Source: Thunnus maccoyii
Lineage: Eukaryota > Chordata > Actinopteri > Scombriformes > Scombridae
DNA length: 64,000 nucleotides
NCBI RefSeq assembly: GCF_910596095.1
Contig: NC_056535.1
Location: forward strand, 19,856,505 to 19,920,504
Direction: 5' to 3'
A model generated the notes under the pieces. That model saw only the letters and a program-made list of their open reading frames with translations. It searched no databases and was not told the DNA's origin. The translations under genes were made by a program, and so were the position numbers. Below are positions 35,433-46,500 of this stretch, one piece after another. How positions within the stretch are numbered: position 1 is the stretch's first letter; the number at the start of each line of letters is the position of its first letter.

Positions 35433-35535
35433 TATAAATCTGCTTTAGCAGCCAGTCAGTCATCTTTTGATTCCTGTTTTTGATTGCAGGTCAGATAAAG
35501 AGACCTGGATGAAGGTGCTGTCATCTAAACAATGA
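32441..35535 (+). CDS. arhgef19: ARHGEF19-like Rho guanine-nucleotide exchange factor (DH-PH, no SH3)
   Basis: Twelve coding exons close in frame: 32441-32667, 32744-32908, 32998-33062, 33171-33463, 33604-33764, 33862-34014, 34100-34229, 34330-34404, 34551-34643, 34764-34912, 35198-35362 and 35490-35535, giving 573 residues. LWQDLDEV and the following REIRLQESMFELIGSEASYL match the start of the DH domain in the ARHGEF5/15/16/19/26/NGEF subfamily (human ARHGEF19: REIKLQEAMFELVTSEASY). LPFQRITRIKLILE is the conserved DH helix. The PH domain follows (SVPLVVSGRFLVHQG, LHLFNDLLII). The protein stops just after the PH (WMKVLSSKQ), whereas human ARHGEF19 (about 800 residues) continues to an SH3. ARHGEF19 rather than a sister was chosen because EPHA2 and RSG1 are its neighbours here as in human. 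It should activate RhoA-type GTPases; the N-terminal 230 residues are acidic and unrecognised. Confidence 0.83.
35391..35429. repeat. (ATT)n microsatellite
   Basis: A perfect trinucleotide run of 13 units in the last intron of the ARHGEF19-like gene. Confidence 0.9.
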
Positions 35536-36801
35536 TTGAAAGGTTCTGTTATTTGGATTTTATGCATCAAACTTGGTGCTATTTAACTTTCACACAAATA
35601 TACATTTTGATGGTTTTGCACAACTTAAATGTTTAATTATTCACTCTAAGATTATCTTCACTTGACTTTGTACTTTATACTGTTCTTGATAAAGGCACTC
35701 TTAAAGCACTGTATGACACATGAAGCACTGAACAGACACACAGTTAGTAAATGGATGTTTTTTTATTACTGGGAATACATGTTTTTACCTGTATTAAAAT
35801 TCTAGCCTCTTTAAAGCTATGTCCACTCTTTTCCTACATAAAATAAATAAATAAAATGTCTTTTCTTACAATATCAGATCGACCTGATGCAATGACAGAG
35901 TCTCTACTAAAAGATGGTAATAAGACAACTTGACAAAACCGACTTGATCTTCTCACCATGAAAGAGTGACAAAATATTTAATAGATAATAACACTATTAA
36001 CAGATAATTGATTAAATACCTGTAATCAAACAGTAGTTTGACTGAGTATTGGTGCTTTTAGATTATAGTTAAAAGATCTTCAGAGATGTTTTAAGGCATA
36101 AATACTTTGAATTTGGGCGCACAAAAAAGTTTAAAAAAAAAAAAATCTTAAAATAGCATCTACAACTTCTCCCCCACTGGAAAATAGAGTATCTATGAAT
36201 ATATAAAAGTTTTTCCATTTCAAAAATGTACCTGTTGCACACAAGTCCACTCAGTGTTTGTGCGCTGGAGGTTTCAAGTTTCCACATCACACATGTGGAA
36301 GATACATACTGCACCACATTTGACTCCAAATTAGCTGTGATGTCACAAACGATGCTCACAGTGCCGATGAGCACAAAGAAACTTTCCACTTTCAGCAGAT
36401 GAATATGAAAACAACCTTCTAATGTCAAACTCTGCACAGTGAAGCTCAAACATCCAAAGGAAGATACAAGAAGTAGAACACATTTCAAATGAAGAGGGAC
36501 TTTAAACTTAAACTAACTTCAATCATTATTTACATTTTATGGACATAGATGACCAGAAGTGTTCACTATTCATTTCATTCAACTAGACCTAATAAATACA
36601 GAATATTTTATCTTTAAGACAGGCAGTAGAACAACTTAACACCACTATCTCATTCATACAACCATAATACTTCATCTCATATCATGATTCAACACCCTGA
36701 TGATATGTGATGGGACTTCAAGCCTGTGATGATGCATTAAACAGAACAGATCTAAACAGCAGCATCCATCCTTTTTTTTTTTTTTTAAATCCTGTTCAGG
36801 A
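35536..36801. other. Tail-to-tail interval between the ARHGEF19-like gene and RSG1
   Basis: Only 1.27 kb separates two convergent stop codons. It holds both 3' untranslated regions and a decayed foldback-element copy (36072-36482). I searched it for an SH3-like exon continuing the RhoGEF and saw none. An AATAAATAAATAAA cluster near 35839-35855 could supply poly(A) signals for the plus-strand gene. Confidence 0.6.
36072..36482. mobile_element. Decayed copy of the 771-1472 foldback element
   Basis: It starts AAAGATCTTCAGAGATGTTTTAAG, diverged from the family end, and follows the left arm through CAGTGTTTGTGCGCTGGAGG and CACATCACACATGTG to AGAACACATTT. The right arm is missing. It is more diverged than the copies at 771 and 4373, hence probably older. 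Confidence 0.65.
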
Positions 36802-39414
36802 TCAAAGTAGAGTCCCTGTCTCCTGCTGTGAGTGGTGGCTGGCTGATCCAGCTGTGACACAGTCCTGATGCCACAGGTTCTCTGCCAGGCAGTTGAGTAT
36901 CGGGGCTACGTCACCCAGGCCGTCACTGACCTCCCCACCCGTACGCAGCACCGGTAAGCTCCATGTCTCCTGGAAGTCTCTCACATCTCTCTCTGTCACA
37001 TCACAGTGCATGAAAAGGTCAAATCTGAATGAAAACATTAAGGGCAAATGCTCGTCTTTGTAGTGACCTAAAGTGTGGATATAAGTAGGATTATTTGGGA
37101 AGTGATGAGCATGTTTTAGTTCCACAATGTTCTTACTTTTATGTACAATAAGAAGCTGACATGCAAACTAGTTCCTTGTTATTTATATTGAATTAAAGGA
37201 TAACACTGAAGATATTCTATATCTATTGAAAACACATCAATGAGCAAACCAACTGCACTGGCTGACATGTTTCTTTCAATACGACAAACATCGTCACACT
37301 GCCATAAGTACTCACAAGAGCCGATGTGTATTAATCCACCGCTGAAAAGTCCCCAACAAATGCACTATTTACTCCTGTTTGAATAATGTTTGTTCGAAAC
37401 CACAGTGCCCTGCTGTTTTAGGAAATTCCTGAGCCCTGCCTCAGACAAAATAGGGAAGTCAAAAAGTATTGAGAGTAAGACTAATGTTGGATTTAGTCTT
37501 TTTGTGTGATTTATTGACAATGAGAATAGAATAACGCCAGGTTTATCCTTTTAAATTTCAGTAAATCCATTCAAGACAACTCAAAGCGGAACTTTCTTCT
37601 TGTCAGTGTTTCTAAAAGTGTGTTGAAGTGTTTTATGTAGGCAACGTTACGGTATACACGTTTACAAAAGGATACTTAGTGCCAACCACCAATTTCACAA
37701 CTCGGCCCACAGATGGCTCAGTCCACTTCGCAATTTGATTTGACAGATCATCAAAAGATGTCCTGTCAGTGAAGGAAAACAGGAAGAGAATGGCGTCCAC
37801 CTGCTCCTTACAGGACTGGAACACACAGGGAATGGTAAAAAAAAGATCTTGAGTAGATTTCTTTTTTTAATACAAAGCAAACACTGCATCCATTACTAAT
37901 TCCTGACTCAAAAAAATGTGTTAATACTGTATAACACATACACACCGGAAGTAAATGGTCAAATCTCCGTAAGGCGTTTTCTCCACAGTCCCACAGCTGC
38001 AGACGGAAGAAAAGCACTCTGCTGCTTTCTCTCAGCTTCACAGGCCAATACACCACTGTCGTCTCAATACCTTGAACGAGAAAATATAAACCAGACTAAT
38101 ATTGGTGTGACGTCATTAACTTCTTTAATTTGAGATTTATTTAATTGTATAAATTACTTAAACATTCCACATAAGAAACCTCAACAAACCCCCCCCTCCA
38201 TCCCTAATTTACATAGTTAGACGATTGAAGTTCAACTGTCACTGTCAGTCTGAGGTGTCACGTCAGTGAGCAGGGACCCACAGTACCTGTGGTTTCATAG
38301 TGCATGTTAGGAATATTCAGGCCTGCAAGACGTGCAGCAAGAGCCGTTTTCCCGACTCCACTCTTGCCCGAGATGAAGATCTTATAGTGAACTGTGTCCA
38401 CTGCTACATGTGGGGGCATCACTGGAGACTCCAACAGGCCTGTAAAACAAATTATTAAAAGGATCACCAGGATTTTAATTGGCAGTGTGATGCTTGGTAT
38501 TAGTTGAATGTACTTTCATGCTTTTCAGCATTTAAATTAGATCTTTTACTACCAAGAAAATGACTGAACCAACAACAAAAGATGACTGTCAGTCTTTCTG
38601 TGTAGATCCACCATTGGGTTGCTCAAAACTATCACAATTAGACAAATTCATCAACCTTTCAGCTTTGCTTCTAGTTTACAAGTATTTTCTGATCAATTAA
38701 CATTTCTCTGGCCACTGACACCACTTTCAGGTCTTCAAATTCTAGTGAATTTGAATATGATATTTGTGTTTACACTTTACATGATAGCATGCAGGTAGCT
38801 CCAACACCAGTTAAGTCAGTTGTTGTTGTTGTGGTGTTGTGTCTTATAGTTATTGTAATATCATGTTGATTATCAGGTAAAAACAGAAAACTAAAACAGT
38901 TTGAGTCAAGCTAATAACATGTCATTTTCTTTACATCATTTCCCTTTTTAGACAACCTCAAACATAAATTATGATACAATATTTCTGTAGCCTCATAAAA
39001 CAATCTAATTTAGTATTTGCAAATGCTACCAACTCTGTTTACATCCAGAGGCCATAATGACAAAATCAACTACATTTCTTTACAATATTCAACAAGTAGC
39101 TCCACAAACAATAACCTGGGGGTACATTTGATGGACACTTTCTCTGGTAGTGATGTTGAGAATTCATAAATGCAGCCTAGTATGTGATGAAATGTTTGTG
39201 GTAAGTCTGTGAAATGGCAGCAGTGAATCTCCATTCAGTCGCACACAACTCACTGTACAAATGGACGTTATTCAACCAGAAAGTGCGTTTTATTTGTCAT
39301 ACCGAAGTTCTTGCGTCTCTTCTTGCGAAGGATTTTGCTGAAATACTCTTTACTGTCTTTACATCGATGCCAGTCCGCTGCTACGATTGAACCGGGAGGA
39401 GGCACTTGGGTCAT
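36802..39414 (-). CDS. cplane2: RSG1/CPLANE2, small GTPase of the ciliogenesis CPLANE complex
   Basis: Five coding exons close in frame: 39303-39414, 38287-38439, 37946-38070, 37676-37815 and 36802-37024, giving 250 residues (human 258). The GTPase motifs are visible: P-loop GKSGVGKT at 62-69, switch region YETTGIETTVVYWP, WDCGE (DxxG) and TKFD (G4, split over exons 4 and 5). Flanking sequence matches human RSG1 almost throughout (YKIFISGKSGVGKTAL, LFLFSFTDRTSF, AENLWHQDCVTAG). From family knowledge RSG1 binds FUZZY/INTURNED and supports basal-body maturation and intraflagellar transport. It is convergent with the ARHGEF19-like gene. An ETS-like CCGGAAGTGACG lies about 250 bases upstream of the start codon (minus strand, near 39660). 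Confidence 0.93.
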
Positions 39415-40156
39415 CGTGTTGGTTGTGAAGCTAAGTTAGCTTAGCATCACACTGAGCTCGTTTTGTACAAAACAAGACAGAGTCGGTGAATCTGAAACCG
39501 ATGTTAATATGTTAATAATACAGCAAAAAAGGTATTTCTGGCCATAACGCACTTTAATAAAAACAACTGTGGTCGGTAAATTGCATTTTTTTAAGTCTGA
39601 AAGTGCAGCCAACTGACAGATACTTCCGTAAACTAAAACATCCCTTGACAACCGCTTTCGTCACTTCCGGCGGTCCTTTTAGTTAGTGGTGTTGCCTTCA
39701 TGATATTCCAAAAGTCGTAAATTACCGCATTATCTGCCTTTCGCCTATTCGAAAACTAAAAGCCTACATCTAACACAGCAGTTACAAATCTCAGAACACT
39801 TTACACATTCAGCCTCACAGAGTTGTAGTAGACATGCTGATAACGTTTCAATTGATGTATTAACAGCATTTATTCAAACAGTTATTTACAGGTTTCTGTG
39901 CTGTCCGCCGCTTTTTGGCCGTAAAGTTCACATCATAGTAACAGAAGTATCATAGAAAAGCACTTTTTTCAGTAGTAGGCTATTTGCAATATTGTTTGGT
40001 TCAAGTCATAGACTATACAGTTTTAAAAATAGTTCATGAAGTGCACTGAACTGGAGCTTTTCATATTTCCGACAGTCTTGAATGTTGCAGTGTTGATTCC
40101 TTCTTCTACCGCTAGATGTCACTAAAGTCCAGCGTTTCACAGGCTGGACGCTGAGA
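39415..40156. promoter_or_regulatory. RSG1 upstream region
   Basis: This holds the presumed RSG1 promoter and 5' untranslated region next to the 3' end of the small heat-shock gene. On the minus strand it contains CCGGAAGTGACG (near 39658-39670), an ETS-type site common in housekeeping promoters. No TATA box or coding exon was noticed. The functional call is inferred from position. Confidence 0.35.
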
Positions 40157-41315
40157 TTACATCTGGACAAACACAGGACAATAAAGAAAATGCATTAAAA
40201 AAACATAGGTGTGTTTTAATAGAAATGTCATGCGGAGAACAAAAAGGACATATTGTGTAATAATACCCTGTGAGCTCTGACAGTAAGGACCCCACAGCTC
40301 TCCACGGTCATTTTGACAGATTCGGGGTCCACATCTGCTGGAAGTTTGCATTGGTGGGAAAAAGTGTTTGTGACGATGCCATCTTCTCCTAGCTGCATGG
40401 CAAAAACAAAGAGTATGACTGACAAGAAGGCAGAAATTATTTTCCGGTTTGAAATTTACACTTAAAGAAATTTACTCTTTCTTTACACTGTAAGCAAAGG
40501 TAAAACTCAAACTATATTCAGTAGTAAGTCAAGATCTGTCAAGAGCACATTATTAAAATTTCTAGATTCTTCTTGAATTCCTCTTATCTACTTACTGCCC
40601 TACTATTCTTCTAAATTGGTTTTATTAAAATTCAGACTTAAATTTCAGACACTGACTCACATAAAAAACAAAGAATTTCACACTTTGAAAGTTTCTTCAG
40701 TCCCCAGTAATCAATCAGATTCAACCCTGGCATATCTTTATTAATTTCATTTAATTAAGATAAAATTGAATTTAAGTTCCATTCAATAGTCTAACCACTC
40801 ATTGTGTTGTTGTCGTTACTGTTGCTGTTTTTTTTTTTTCTCCAAAACAAGCACGGGTACTATTTTGTGGTTACTATCACAGATTACATTTGCCAGTTTT
40901 TGCTAAACCAAGGTTACTGCATGACTCACCTTCTCAGCATGCACCTCTATCAGGTTGTTGGAAGATGTGATGATAACATCTTCTGGAGGAAATTCACTCA
41001 CATCAACCGTGAACTGGAAAATGTCTCCAATGACCTGGATCTTCCCCGTAGGATCCGAATGGCCTGAAACAGTCATTTGCAGCTCATAAAAACGTGATGG
41101 CTGTGTTACATAAAGTAGAAATTACCGATTTCCAAACATTTGATTTGATTTTTTTTTTAATACGGTAAAAAGTTAAATGCAAAGGTATATAAAGTGGAAA
41201 AACTGAGTTTATCTCAGTCAGTCTTGTTCATCTGACCTGTAAATTTTTGCTCTCTAGTGCTCTGCTGAGGCACTGATCCTGGAGCCTCAGAGATAATACT
41301 TCGACCTTTCTCCAT
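40157..41315 (-). CDS. HSPB7/HSPB12-type small heat-shock protein, unusually short
   Basis: Exons are 41237-41315, 40930-41063, 40267-40392 and a final 6 bases at 40157-40162; phases close and give 114 residues. Exon 1 was found from phase: an ATG after an in-frame stop opens MEKGRSIISEAPG and ends in phase 1 at a GTCAGA donor. Residues 27-111 are an alpha-crystallin domain closest to HSPB7: VIGDIFQFTVDVSEFPPEDV, TSSNNLIEVHAEK, DGIVTNTFSHQCKLPADVDP (human [20 protein letters not shown]). Human HSPB7 is 170 residues, with a Ser-rich N-terminus and a tail after the domain; both are essentially missing here. The C-terminus depends on the last splice: if unspliced, the protein would run on to VLLHNMSFLFSA. 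HSPB7 binds filamin C and guards muscle sarcomeres. A teleost HSPB12-like paralogue is equally possible. Confidence 0.75.
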
Positions 41316-42361
41316 TCAGACTGAGGAAGTAGATTTTCTCTATCTTGCCGACTGTATGAGTGAGCACAATCCAAGAAAGGTTATTCTTATCGAGGAACTT
41401 CTCCCTTGTCTCTGATAAAAGTGTCATTATATATGAGTCTTTTATAGGCCACTGAGAGCTCGTGGGCACCACTGGGTGTGTGTGAGAATGATTCAGCTGT
41501 ACAGGACCATGTCATGGATTGCAGATATTTAATGTGTGAGAACTGTTGTTGAACTGTTGTCAGCGGGTACAAAATTTCCAGCCACACCCCTGACTGGGAC
41601 CATTTGAGTGTGAGAGAAAGGGTGTGGAGATGTTTCTGTGTGAAGGAATAAGCAGAAATTATAAGATGTGACACCGAATGAGCTGCGACTCTCAGATTTA
41701 AGCCATAAAAGTCACAATTTGACATCTTAAGTAGATTTTAGATGATTTTTACAATGTAATTAGGCTTTTTGTGAAGGCTGTCAGTCACAAAAATGACACT
41801 TCCAGTGCATTTCCAGTGAAAACCTTTCAGCGGAGGAATGTAACATGGTTGAGTGATTGTGGTATGATGGAGTACAGTTTTGTGTAGGTGTGACATTCTG
41901 CTCCAACTTGGCAAAGTCACAGAGGTTAATGAGCTGCATCTGGATGACAGCCGTCACCAAAACAAGAATAAAGAGTCTGTGGCCACACAAACAGCTCTGT
42001 AAGGCTGTAATGCTAATTGTAAAGAACTGATAGATGGATAAAAGTTGAGGTTTTAGTTCCTCATCTTCAGCAGTCGAGGTGAAATAAATGCACTAATTGG
42101 AAAGTGAGTCTTTAGCATCTTAAAGTGAAAGTGTTAAGAGGAATGCATGGCAATATTAAATCGTATATTTATGTGAAGATGGTGTCAGCAGAAAGGCCAT
42201 CATGTGAGGTCACTGGTGAGATTTTATATCATACTGTATGTAATGTTGTGAGCAAAGATGTGAAAAATGAGCGAGAGAGATGTAAAGAAATAAAGTGTAG
42301 TCAGGATGCATTTATTATACAATATGTGTTACTGGTTGTCATTTCTGTACAGTTTGAGCCT

Positions 42362-42520
42362 GAGTCTGAGTTAGTCAAATAAAGCAGATATCTTCCACAG
42401 TTACAGTCTTTTTAGTAAAACAAATTCCCTCTTTGTGTCTCAGCAGACAGTGTTTTTCTGTTCAGCAGCAGTGGAGGGATTGTAACATAAAGAGGGAATT
42501 TGGCATTAAAAAGACAGTAT
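42362..42520. repeat. Partial copy of the 14120-14525 foldback family
   Basis: Shared phrases are GTCTGAGTTAGTCA, ACAGTCTTTTTAG, AAATTCCCTCTTTGTGT and the returning AAAGAGGGAATTTGGCATTAAAAAGAC. Only the central part of the palindrome remains. Confidence 0.7.
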
Positions 42521-42869
42521 AAAAGTATTCAGTCATAAACCATAAAGTATTGGAAAAAGTGAAATTCTGACCAAGTGATGGCACAAGATCAAAAGTCAGG
42601 AGATCACCAACATTCACAAAGAAAGTCTGCACCAAATTTCATGGTAATCCATCCAGTAGTTATTTTACTCTGAACCACAAACCACACATTAGGATCCATC
42701 ATCTGGGAACCATTAATGTCTCTGAGATATTTCAGTCTGGGCCAAAGTTTTGGATGGACGGACATTGCCATCCTTTTAACAACCCAGCTAGTACAGGAAA
42801 AATTAAATAAGAAATACACAACGACTACTGCTGAGTACAAGACAGTGATCCAGTCACAAGGCAACAGAT

Positions 42870-42875
42870 TTTATT
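42870..42875 (-). terminator. Candidate EPHA2 poly(A) signal
   Basis: TTTATT on the plus strand gives AATAAA on the minus strand, about 710 bases after the EPHA2 stop codon. It is the clearest such hexamer seen downstream and is inferred to end the 3' untranslated region. Confidence 0.4.
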
Positions 42876-43582
42876 TCAACACAAAAATAAAAACACCTGG
42901 CCAACATGCATCGGAACAGTTATTTCTCACATAAGTGACATAAATATAAAATACAATAAATATTAAATACAAACGGACAGTTGAATTAAGACATGATGTA
43001 AACAAACAAACTGGCTTGAGGAAAATGCATCATGTGATCCAGAGATGAACTACAAAACATAAGAATGTGTGATTCTTTGCCCTGAGCGGAATAATAGTTC
43101 TAAATTTACAACAAAGTCTCGCTGATCACAAAAAGCATAGAGAAACAATTTTAAGGATCCAGAAACACTGGCAGGAAATAGTGAGTGCTTGAAAGAAGAA
43201 GCCCTTATTCATGAAGAGCCTTAAATATTTCAGTCATTCAGTGAATACAAACCCAAGCACTCTCATATGGTCTCACATTTTGCACTTACTTTAATAATTG
43301 TTTATTATTTACTACATCTCATAATCTGCTTATGTTCAACATATAATTTTTTTTTTTACATGATGACAAATTATTCCTCTTTTTTTTTATCATACAGTAC
43401 ATAAGTGTTTTTAGATCTCAGTCCTTTTCTGAGTGGCTTGGAGAGTCCTCTTCAGTCGTGCAACAGGAAAAATAAAACTGCTGTGTAGCTCAGTTTCACC
43501 CCTGCGCACTTCAGTCCTCGTCGTCCATGAGTGAAATGGCATGGTCGGTCAGTGCACTTTTGATTTTGAAGGAATGCTTAGA

Positions 43583-46500
43583 TCACACTGAGAACACGCT
43601 GAGGGAGCTGGTCTCGTCTTTCAGCCCCAGGATGCTGTAGGCTATCCTCTTCATGTGACCGGGCAACCGCACTCCAATATTCCTGATGTCTCTGAAAGGG
43701 AAAAAGATAAATTATAGCTTTTGCTAAGAACAAAATGTGTTTAAATAAAGACAGCGCAGTGGTGCTGCGGAGGGTATGGCAGTAGAGAATGCAAGGAATG
43801 ACATGGGCAGAGGCGGAGTGGAGTATTCCTGCATTCACAATTTGGATAACAAATGTTCAAGCTGAGAGCTCAATACTTTCTCTGTGTTACCACAAAATGT
43901 GGCAGGGTGCCAGATACGTCAGCGCAGAGTGGCGAAGCTGCACCTGTGCCATGTGTGCACTTACTCATGCCTCAAGGCGAGCACCTGCTCCATGGTCGTG
44001 ATCCCCGCGCGGGCAAAGCTTTCGTTGTACTGGCTCATTTTGATGGACTCCAGCCACTCAGGCACCGACCTGAACATGGTGCCGTCACAGCCGCTGGTGC
44101 TGGGCAGGCGGATGGACACGCTGCGGGAAGCAAAAGGAAGATTGGATTACTCATTTTTTATGGCTACTTTATGTACACTGAGCATGTGATGATGTTTGAA
44201 CAGGTGGGAGGAAGTTTTACTGTCAACATATTGCAGATGGGATAGCTGCAAAACGTTTCAATGACTTATTAACAGTCTTCTCACAGCAAATAACAAGACT
44301 AATGCTGCCCTGGTTAAAGTAAAATCTGAGAAAGACTTTAGAATTCAAATAGAGGAACACGCAACAAGGGTTTATAAACATAAAATATGTGATTAGGATT
44401 AGTCTCTTTTAATAATGATGTTTCCTCAGTGTTTCCTCAATCTAAGCTTCATTAAAACAATGTTGTTTTTTTTAAAAAAAAAAGCATACCGTGGATCAAA
44501 GTCAGCGATAGCTTTTAAAGACTCTGGGCTTCGGAGCAGTTTGTCCAGGATGTTGACAATGTCTGTGAAGCGAGGTCGTTTGGAGCGGTCGTGCTGCCAA
44601 CACTGGAGCATGAGCTGGTAGATAGCGGAAGGGCAGTCCATCGGAGCAGGAAGCCTGAAGCCTTCATTGATTGCCTTCATGACCTAAGGAAGAGACCGGA
44701 GCAGAGTGGAGGCTGCGCTTAGTTTTGAAGTATATTTATGGCTGTAGTGACAGGCAAAGGGTTTGTACAGACAATAGTCTGAAAAAAGTGCCGTGCTCAT
44801 ATGTTGACATTAACAACTAATTTGAAGAGGATTGTGGGAAACTGCACTTTCAATCACCACCATCCCAGCACAGACTCTCAGAGGTAATGTTCATTAAAGT
44901 TTGACCTACAGAGGCCAAAACAATCCTTCATTTCAATCATAAAAGATGGAAAGAGGTTGTGACAGATGAAACATACCTCATGGTTGCTCATGTCCCAGTA
45001 GGGTCGTTCTCCAAACGCCATGACTTCCCACATCACAATGCCGAAGCTCCACACATCGCTGGCTGAAGTGAACTTCCTGTATGCGATGGCCTCAGGGGCG
45101 GTCCAGCGGATGGGGATTTTACCTCCCTGACAGAAGAGAAACATTAACAAATCATATTTAATGGATGAAGGCAGTGGAGACACAAGGTGCTGAAAGACCA
45201 ACAGTTTAGATTGGACACTTGGGAGTGAAAATACCGTTAACAGTCTGGCTTTGGTTACTAAAAAAAAACAAGGGTTTTTTTTTTTTTTTTCCAGCTGTGA
45301 AATGTAGCTGTTGCACTTACTCTGGTTGTGTAGGTGCCTTCAGCATCATCCTCCAGCACACGAGACAGGCCGAAGTCAGACACCTTACACTCCAGGTTGC
45401 TGTTCACCAGGACGTTCCTCGCTGCCAGGTCACGGTGGACGTAGCTCATGTCTGAGAGGTATTTCATACCGGCAGCTATTCCACGTAGCATTCCCACGAG
45501 CTGGTACGGTGCAATCTCTCCATCACGGTCCTATAGAGATAATAAATAAATAAATAAATACTTCAATTTTTTAATTGTGTTGGAAATTTCAGTCAAGCAC
45601 GACTTTCCTTTGTCTTTTCAGCTTTTAACTGTATGTAGGTCATTATTTAACAAAAAGGCCAAAGATTTGGTAGTTCCAAGCTCTCAAATTTGAGAATTTG
45701 CTGATTTTCCTCATCTTACATTTTAGTAAATTGAATATTTTAGGGTTTTGGACTGTTTGTCAGACAAAATAAGAGCAAGTAAACATGGATGTAAACAATG
45801 CAAGATTTCAAAGTGTGTGTGACTCTCTCATTCACAACAAAACACCTACCTTCAGATATGTGTCAAGAGCTCCGTTCTCCATGTATTCTGTCACTATCAT
45901 GGCATGCTTGACTGAAAATTAAAACAAAAAAAAAGTGAAAGAAAAGTATATGAGTGGTTTGATGTTACATAAATACGTTATGACGGGCTGTTTTGGTTTC
46001 TGTCTGAAAGGCAAAGACTCACATTTGGTGACAACTCCCTCCAGGCGGATGATATTCGGGTGCGAGAACTGCCCCATAATGCTGGCCTCGCTCAAGAAGT
46101 CCTGCCTCTGCTTCTCCGAGTAGCCCGGCTTCAAGGTCTTGATCGCGACGGTCACCTCTCCTCGCCCGGGATTCTTCATCATGCCCCAAAACACTTCCCC
46201 AAACTCTCCTGATCGACAGACAGACAGCAGGAGGAAACATCAGACACTGAACCCTGAGATTTAATTAATTAATTGGGAAGCAGATGATTTTAAAAAACAC
46301 TTACCGACACCAATGACTTTTTGTTTGCTGACGGCGCTGGGGTCAATTTCTGTGACAAACTTCTGGATGGCAATGTTAGGGTCCTCGTACATGTGTGGAT
46401 CAACGTAAGTCTTGAGAGGCTTCAGCTGATCTAAGGAGGGAGGAAATAATGATCAGGATATTAGGCTAAATAACAACTTAACGAGCTGTTTCATTAGTAA

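Larger units (their letters stand above)
41316..43582. other. Interval between the small heat-shock gene and EPHA2
   Basis: The left part is upstream of the heat-shock gene; the right part (about 42870-43582) is the likely EPHA2 3' untranslated region. A foldback-family fragment lies at 42362-42520. The 112-codon minus ORF at 41387-41725 shows no domain and was not accepted as a gene. Confidence 0.55.

Noticed and set aside
41387-41725. Minus-strand ORF of 112 codons upstream of the small heat-shock gene
   Set aside because: No domain or conserved motif. A short in-frame exon 1 at 41237-41315 explains the gene start better.
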